In this document: one piece after another, positions 58,301 through 64,000 of the stretch
Layout of the letters: each line of letters opens with the position of its first letter
Position numbering within the stretch: position 1 is the stretch's first letter
Origin: Oscheius tipulae
Taxonomy: Eukaryota > Nematoda > Chromadorea > Rhabditida > Rhabditidae
DNA: 64,000 nt
Assembly (NCBI GenBank): GCA_037178975.1
Contig: JASJZH010000003.1
Coordinates: forward strand, 9,114,001 to 9,178,000
Direction: 5' to 3'
Program-made: the position numbers and the translations under genes
The notes under the pieces: model-generated
Database searches by the model: none
Seen by the model: only the letters and a program-made list of their open reading frames with translations
Told to the model about the DNA's origin: nothing

Positions 58301-61300
58301 TCGAACCACAAACAGTCATAGGAAGGGGGAAGAAGTGAAATAAATTGGTTGCTCGATAAAAAGTCGGAAATACGACGGATTTCTATCAAACAAGTTGTGG
58401 ATAGTAGCTAGAAATGGTCGGGAGCCGTGCAGCCAACATTTTTCACCTACTTGGGTCAACAAAACGTGGAAATCTATTTTAAATTGTCCTCGCGTCTCTG
58501 TCTGTCTGTCTGTCTGTCTGAAGCCAATATTGCCAATTAGTGAGCACTATTTTGTGCGCACACTAATTGTTGGCAAGTCAAGTCAGTTCGAGAGATACGT
58601 TCTTTGAGAGGACGTTGTCATGTCATGGTAGCTCGACTGGCGCGGAAAATGCGAACAGGTTGAAGTGGGAGGAAAGGGTCACGACAGTTGGATAGAATTG
58701 AATAGAAACCGGGCAAAATTTAAAGGTATCAGAGGATATAACTGTCATTGTGCTCCCCAGGGACGATAGCAATACTTGGACAGGGTTGAGAAATCGGAAA
58801 AATGGGTTCAAAGAGTGAAAGGGAAGTGGGGTCAAAGAGTGAGAAGTGGGTTTCACTGATTAGAAATGGTCATTAGCAATCGTTTTTGCTGGGGAAAGGA
58901 CAAGGTAGATATGCCTCAAGGTGCGCAACAAAAACAAGTTAGGCTACCGCCCCGAAGGGGCGGCGGCCTAACTTGTCTATTTTAAATTGTCCTCGCGTCT
59001 CTGTCTGTCTGTCTGTCTGTCTGTCTGAAGCCAATATTGCCAATTAGTGTGCACTATTTTGTGCGCACACTAATTGTTTGCAAGTCAAGTCAGTTTGGGG
59101 ATAGTTTTTTTGAAAGAATGTTGTTTCTGTCATGGTAGCTCGACTGGCGCGGAAAATGCGAACAGGGCGAAGTGAGAGAGAAGGACCAGTACAGACTGGC
59201 AGAAGGGAATAGAAACCGGGCAAAATTCAAAGGTATCAGAGGATATAACTGTCATTGAGCTCCCCAGGGACGATAGCAATACTTGGACAGGGAGTTGGGT
59301 CGAGAAATAGGAAAAATGGGTTCAAAGAGTGAAAGGGAAGTGGGGTCAAAGAGTGAGAAGTGGGTTTCACTGATTAGAGATGGTCATTAGCAATCGTTTT
59401 TGCTGGGGAAAGGACAAGGTAGATATGCCTCAAGGTGCGCAACAAGTTAGGCTACCGCCCCGAAGGGGCGGCGGCCTAACTTGTCTAGTTTAAAATGTCC
59501 TCGCGTCTCTGTCTGTCTGAAGCCAATATTATCAGTTAGTGTGCACTATTTTGTGCGCACACTAATTGTTGGCAAGTCAAGTCGAGTCAGTTTGGGAGAT
59601 AGCTTCGTTGGGAGGACGTTATTCCTGTCACAGTACCTCGGGTAGAGGGAACGCGGACAGATCGAAGTGGGAGGAAAGGGTCACGACACTTGTACAGAAG
59701 GAAGTGGAAATCCAGCAGTTTTGGAAGAATTAGATTATTATTGAGCCCCGAAGGGGCGTAGCCTAACTTGCTTGTTGAAAAGGCGGAGGGATTCTCATGG
59801 AAAAGAAAAAAAAAATTAAAGCAAAATCCGCGCTTTTCCTTTCTTCGTCACGGGACACATTTTAAATACGAGTCCTAAATTTGACGGAAAATTAAAATAA
59901 ACAAGGGATGCTAACGCCCCTTGGGGCTCAAAATAAAACCTCATTCCTTCCAAAACTGCTCGATTTCTACTTCCTTCTGTCCAACTGTCGTGACCCTTTC
60001 CTCACACTTCAACCTGTCCGCATTCCTTCCAATCGAGGTACCGTGACAGGAGCAACGTCCTCCCAACGAAGCTATCTCCCAAACTGACTCGATTTGGCTT
60101 GACTTGTAAACAATTAGTGTGTGCACAAAATAGTGTACACTTATTGGCAATATTGGCTTCAGACAGACAGACAGAGACGCGAGGACATTTTAAACAAGAC
60201 AAGTTAGGCCGCCGCCCCTTCGGGGCGGTAGCCTAACTTGTTGCGCACCTTGAGGCATATTTACCTTATCCTCTCCCCAGCAAAAACGATTGCTAATGAC
60301 CATTTCTAATCTGTGAAACCCACTTACCACTCTTTGACTCCACTTTATATCCCTCAAACCCACTTCCCTTTCACTCTTTGAACCCATTTTCCGATTTCTC
60401 AACCCTGTCCAAGTATTGCTATCGTCCCTGGGGAGCTCAATGACAGTTATATCCTCTGATACCTTTGAATTTTGCCCGGTTTCTATTCCCTTCTGTCAGC
60501 CTGTACTGGTCCTTCTCTCTCACTTCGCCCTGTGACAGAAGCAACGTTCTCCCAAAGAAGGTATCTCTTGAACTGACTTGACTTGCCAACAATTAGTGTG
60601 CGCACAAAATAGTGTACACTAATTGGCAATATTGGCTTCAGACAGACAGACAGACAGAGACGCGAGGACATTTTAAACTAGACAAGTTAGGCCGCCGCCC
60701 CTTCGGGGCGGTAGCCTAACTTGTTGCGCACCTTGAGGCATATCTACCTTGTCCTTTCCCCAGCAAAAACGATTGCTAATGACCATCTCTAATCAGTGAA
60801 ACCCACTTCTCACTCTTTGACCCCACTTCCCTTTCACTCTTTGAACCCATTTTTCCTATTTCTCGACCCAACTCCCTGTCCAAGTATTGCTATCGTCCCT
60901 GGGGAGCTCAATGACAGTTATATCCTCTGATACCTTTGAATTTTGCCCGGTTTCTATTCCCTTCTGCCAGTCTGTACTGGTCCTTCTCTCTCACTTCGCC
61001 CTGTTCGCATTTTCCGCGCCAGTCGAGCTACCATGACAGAAACAACATTCTTTCAAAAAAACTATCCCCAAACTGACTTGACTTGCAAACAATTAGTGTG
61101 CGCACAAAATAGTGCACACTAATTGGCAATATTGGCTTCAGACAGACAGACAGACAGACAGACAGAGACGCGAGGACAATTTAAAATAGATTCCTTCTAC
61201 TTTGCTAGAGTTTTCTCTAGATTTTGCAAAGTTTTTTTTAAATCTTTTCACTCACCTGATTGTGGGGCAGCCTCCTCTTGATACTCCCATTAAAAGGTCC

Positions 61301-61552
61301 TTCTCTCTCGAAGTCGTAGAAAAATCCACTTTCTCCCTGAATTCCTTGCTCAAACAGTCTATCATAACTCGTTCCAAGCTTTTCCAACTCTCCCTAAAAT
61401 TATTAGCCTATTTTTATGTACTTTTCTTTCTTCCAAACCCTCAAATCCTGCCCGTTTTGAGTGCTGTAGAAGACTTCCAGTCGGAGAGTTTTGACGACAT
61501 CTTGTCCCTGTGCGTCCAAGGCATCCGCTAGTCGCTGTCTGAGATCTTCCAT
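55345..61552 (-). CDS. Unrecognised 492-residue protein with proline-rich middle
   Basis: Eleven exons (61552-61439, 61393-61256, 57811-57506, 57105-57007, 56968-56787, 56608-56549, 56506-56414, 56315-56180, 56134-56048, 55681-55514, 55440-55345) sum to a whole reading frame. It starts MEDLRQRLADALDAQGQDVV. A proline-rich stretch (LPLSPPPLMMTFPPPP) precedes an acidic helical segment (KVADIYDCCNELLSSSVYDE, PIDLLEEQVEDKLQEAG). More low-complexity sequence follows (HSSHGPSYNEPPPP, VDSSDEEQNSYPQTR), then a well-ordered C-terminal part (LYLMKIWWLTGRHISLSDL, CIQLLNLYPFDHNGLAQKVY, IEQLSRKFGRSRDDICDRVL) that looks like helical bundles or a winged helix. No signal peptide or membrane span; a nuclear or cytoplasmic regulator is plausible. 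Intron 2 is 3.4 kb and contains the large palindrome. PSMD5 lies about 420 nt upstream on the same strand. Confidence 0.8.
55715..56040. repeat. CTGTCAACCTGTC interspersed repeat in intron 9
   Basis: CTGTCAACCTGTC and CTGTCAAACTGTC recur on the plus strand; the sense strand thus reads GACAGGTTGACAG, as in U2AF2 intron 3. It fills almost the whole 366-nt intron. Confidence 0.75.
58471..61192. mobile_element. 2.7-kb palindrome built from about 500-bp repeat units
   Basis: The left end AATCTATTTTAAATTGTCCT reappears as its reverse complement at the right end, 61173-61192. The left arm (58471 to about 59772) holds two full units and a shorter third. The right arm (about 59908-61192) holds the same three in mirror order, with a spacer of about 130 nt near 59775-59905. 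Each unit has, in order: TTTAAATTGTCCTCGCGTCT, a (TCTG)n run of variable length, a hairpin around CAATTAGTGTGC, a body with CCAGGGACGATAGCAATACT, and a 43-nt hairpin (ACAAGTTAGGCTACCGCCCC-GAA-arm). No coding capacity was seen. It lies wholly within intron 2 of the 55.3-61.6 kb gene. Confidence 0.9.
58936..58978. repeat. 43-nt GC-rich hairpin, unit 1
   Basis: ACAAGTTAGGCTACCGCCCC, loop GAA, GGGGCGGCGGCCTAACTTGT: 20-nt arms with two mismatches. Repeated near 59444-59486 and, in the opposite arm, near 60199-60241 and 60682-60724. Confidence 0.85.
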
Positions 61553-61970
61553 CGCTAAAATTCTGCTCTTCTTCGGCAGAGTTATTCCTAAATGTTTCAG
61601 ACGTCTTCAGCGCTGAAATCTACGTCAGATACGTTGACTTGGACACTAAAAAATATCGAAAACTATTAAGAAAATGGATGAAAGAGCTTGTTCTTACTTT
61701 TGTATTTGAACTTTCCGCGCAAAAATTCAAATTCAAAAAAAGGTACCAATAAACCGGCGGGAAAGTCTTAAGTCGAACTAATATCACGATTATTGTGATA
61801 TTTTCTCACAGAAAGAGATGACGTTTTCGAATTAGAAGACGCTAGAAAATTTGGTAAGGTACGTAAGTGAAAAATCACTCATTTAAAAACTTAAAGCACG
61901 TATAAAATCGACTTTATGTTTAAACCGGGTGAAAAATGATTTAAGTTTAACAGAGGACATAAAGAGCGCG

Positions 61971-63941
61971 TTAAAGTTCCATGGTGGCGACTTCGGGCTG
62001 GCCCTTGGGAGCATCGAAGTAGTGCTTAAGCTGCTCCTTGATGGTCATGTCTACGCACGGCCAATTGGCTAAGCGAAAGGCACGGATGAGATCGTTCTTC
62101 TGCTGACAGGCTACCCATTCGGGCTCAGAAGCCGAGTCGCAGAGCCAGTCTTTGAATCTGAAAATTTGGGGTTTTAGAGAATGTTTATAGTAGAACGATA
62201 GAAAATTGGAGCCATTGGGAAGAGGTAGAGATGGCTGTTCCTCACTTTTTTTTTGTAGAGAGACCGGAGCAGATGCACCCACGAACTTGTGTGGGGACAT
62301 CTGTCTGAGACAAGCCTATTGTAAAAAGAGATCTCGCTATTTTCAAAAGATGATATTGAAAGACTGTCAGAGTCTGTCCGTTATCGGGCTTCTAGAACCA
62401 TTAGGTCAATAGAATTTTTGCCCGTTTGTTCATCGGCTGTCTTCAATTGTGTATTGAATTCGTACTGACGCTACTTCTACGATAACAATTCGTCATTCAG
62501 AAGATTTATTCCAGACCATCAACGGATAAGAATACTGTCTAGTGATATTCCCTTTAGTACTAAGTCACTGTATCAAGTCTCTCTCTCTCTGGTCACGCAC
62601 AGACGACTTCAGAAAATGATATTTACTCACGCTTCAATATTCTCCCTAGCCGACAGCATGATCTCCACGCCACTCTGTCTGGCCAGTATCAGTGAAAGAA
62701 GTCGAATCGTGGCCTGTCGGGTCTCGGGGAAGGGTCTCACCACGTAGGTGGTCAAGATGCCCGGCAGATCTGGCATGTAGGCGAGCCAGTGGCTGAACTG
62801 CTCGTCGTCGGCTGCAATTTATTTGTATTGGATTATTGTAAAATGTCGAGAACGTACCAAAGTTCTCGAAAACGGTCGTGATGGAGTCGATGACACGGGC
62901 TCGCAGCTCCACGGGACCGCTACGAGTGGCCTGACAGAGCGAGATGAGAGCGTTGGGGATGCCATTTTGACCTGAAAATTGTTGTTTTTAGTGATTTGGA
63001 TTATGTAAAAGTCGTGACAGGACACAAATTCACGGATTTTACGGATTTACAATTATAGCTAGTTTTGGCATCATATTTGACCGGAAAATGGTCCGAAAAG
63101 CTTTCCAGTTTACAGTATTTTTACAGCAATTTCGTATTTTGTCAACAATGGTCTAAAAGTGACTATTAGGATACCTTCCTATTAACGGTACTGCTAAGGC
63201 AAGTTTTAGCGTTCTGATTGACCGAAAATGTCAGATAATGGGGTTGAATTGGACCAAACATGGACGAGAATGGTAAAAAAGCAGGCCGACAAAATAAGTT
63301 ATTTCCTAGCATTTTTTGGTCTTTCAATGAGGTGAAATGACCAGGTTTTGTTGCACAAGTATGGCTGATGCCCCGTTGGGGCTCGTGTGACAGACAGACG
63401 CATTTTGAACTAGATAAACGAGGCGTAATATTGCGGAGTATTACTGGAGAGAACAACTGAGTTCTGGGCGTCGAATAACCCCTCTGAGCTCATCTAGACC
63501 AAAATAGTTTCTCACTGTGCTCGGAACATATAGAACTCCGAACTTGTAAAATTTCCAGGACCATTACTCAGTTGCCAAATAATGGCGTGATCTTTGAGAG
63601 AACTTGAAGATTTTAATTATGTAAACACTATCAAAAACGACCAATTCTAGCCAGTTTTCAGCCTTCCAATCCCCCGCCCTCTCAAATTTAAAAACCAACC
63701 TCCTTGCCCCCTTCCCTCTACCTTCGTCTTCCCCTCCGTGGCAAAAACCATATGAGCGAAGGTCTCCGCGGCCAGGATCCTCTGCGTCGGCTCCAGACTA
63801 CCGATGTGCATCACCTTAACTCCTTATTCAGTTTTCAACACATTCAACGTACCATATTCAGGACGAGATCGACGAAAGTAGGCACGGAGTCGATGACTTC
63901 CGGATAGCAATGAGCCAGACAGCCGAAAAATTTAATCGCGG
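61971..63941 (-). CDS. PSMD5: 26S proteasome assembly chaperone PSMD5 (S5b), 5' end beyond window
   Basis: PSMD5/S5b is a HEAT-repeat chaperone for assembly of the 19S regulatory particle. Five exons are visible (63941-63853, 63814-63700, 62971-62858, 62811-62631, 62157-61971), giving the last 227 residues; human PSMD5 has 504. Matches from memory: GPVELRARVIDSITTVFEN to the human APVELKIRCLDAISSLL segment; VVRPFPETRQATIRLLSLIL to QPFPELHCAALKVFTAIA; and WLCDSASEPEWVACQQKND to the VDRSVEHDKASKDAKYE region. It ends VATMEL. The upstream exon is preceded by a tttttttttag acceptor, so the gene continues past 64000. The next gene downstream on the same strand starts about 420 nt after its stop. 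Confidence 0.85.
63357..63415. repeat. Fragment of the palindrome repeat in a PSMD5 intron
   Basis: GATGCCCCGTTGGGGCTC, then GACAGACAGACGCATTTTGAAC, as in the right-arm units (GACAGACAGAGACGCGAGGAC ATTTTAAAC) but with the middle deleted. Confidence 0.6.
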
Positions 63942-64000
63942 CTAAAAAAAAAAAATTTATTTTTAATTTTGGCGGGAAACCTGTATAAAGGAATCCGCCG

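Noticed and set aside
58480-61190. CRISPR-like array
   Set aside because: Units are about 500 nt, mirror-imaged, and contain microsatellites and hairpins; there is no short-repeat/spacer structure, and the genome is animal.

Overview
The window is animal DNA, most likely from a nematode. Coding exons are short and split by introns of about 38-60 nt that end in TTTTCAG-like (sometimes TTTAAG or TTTAG) acceptors. Several start codons sit directly behind an acceptor-like ttccag/tttcag, as expected for spliced-leader trans-splicing. One gene alternates Kunitz domains with the cysteine-rich repeat typical of nematode secreted proteins. No bacterial or viral gene was seen. Species cannot be named from the sequence.

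Layout. 0-3 kb: no confident gene. 3-12 kb: BUD31 splicing factor (-), a divergent SKP1-like protein (+), an MFSD6-like transporter (-) and the last exons of an unknown gene (-). 12.9-16.3 kb: a signal-peptide, single-span membrane protein (-). 16.3-28 kb: gene-poor, full of GACAG/CTGTC low-complexity tracts, dispersed repeats and a few exon-like stretches. 28-29.4 kb: a broken, duplicated Lys/Glu-rich coding block. 29.5-35.1 kb: a secreted CUB/EGF-like protein (-) and a secreted Kunitz/cysteine-repeat protein (+). 35.5-36.2 kb: a frameshifted CK1-type kinase pseudogene. 37.3-44.4 kb: a small coiled-coil protein (-), then RAB18 and U2AF2 in tandem (+), possibly one operon. 44.8-50.4 kb: two unrecognised multi-exon genes, a possible small ORF and an aveugle/SAMD10-type SAM protein (all -). 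51-54.5 kb: mitochondrial pyruvate dehydrogenase kinase (+). 55.3-63.9 kb: an unrecognised 492-residue protein whose second intron holds a 2.7-kb palindrome, and the 3' part of PSMD5 (-), cut by the window end.

Exon models were built by translation, family alignment from memory and splice-site reading. For every complete multi-exon gene the exon lengths add up to a whole number of codons. BUD31 and U2AF2 both act in splicing; otherwise the genes are unrelated housekeeping, secretory and signalling functions. The unusual content is mostly between exons: over twenty tRNA-like units (A box plus B box, no acceptor stem) in long introns and intergenic DNA, three further dispersed repeat families, two foldback structures, and apparent introns of 24 and 29 nt, some with GC donors.
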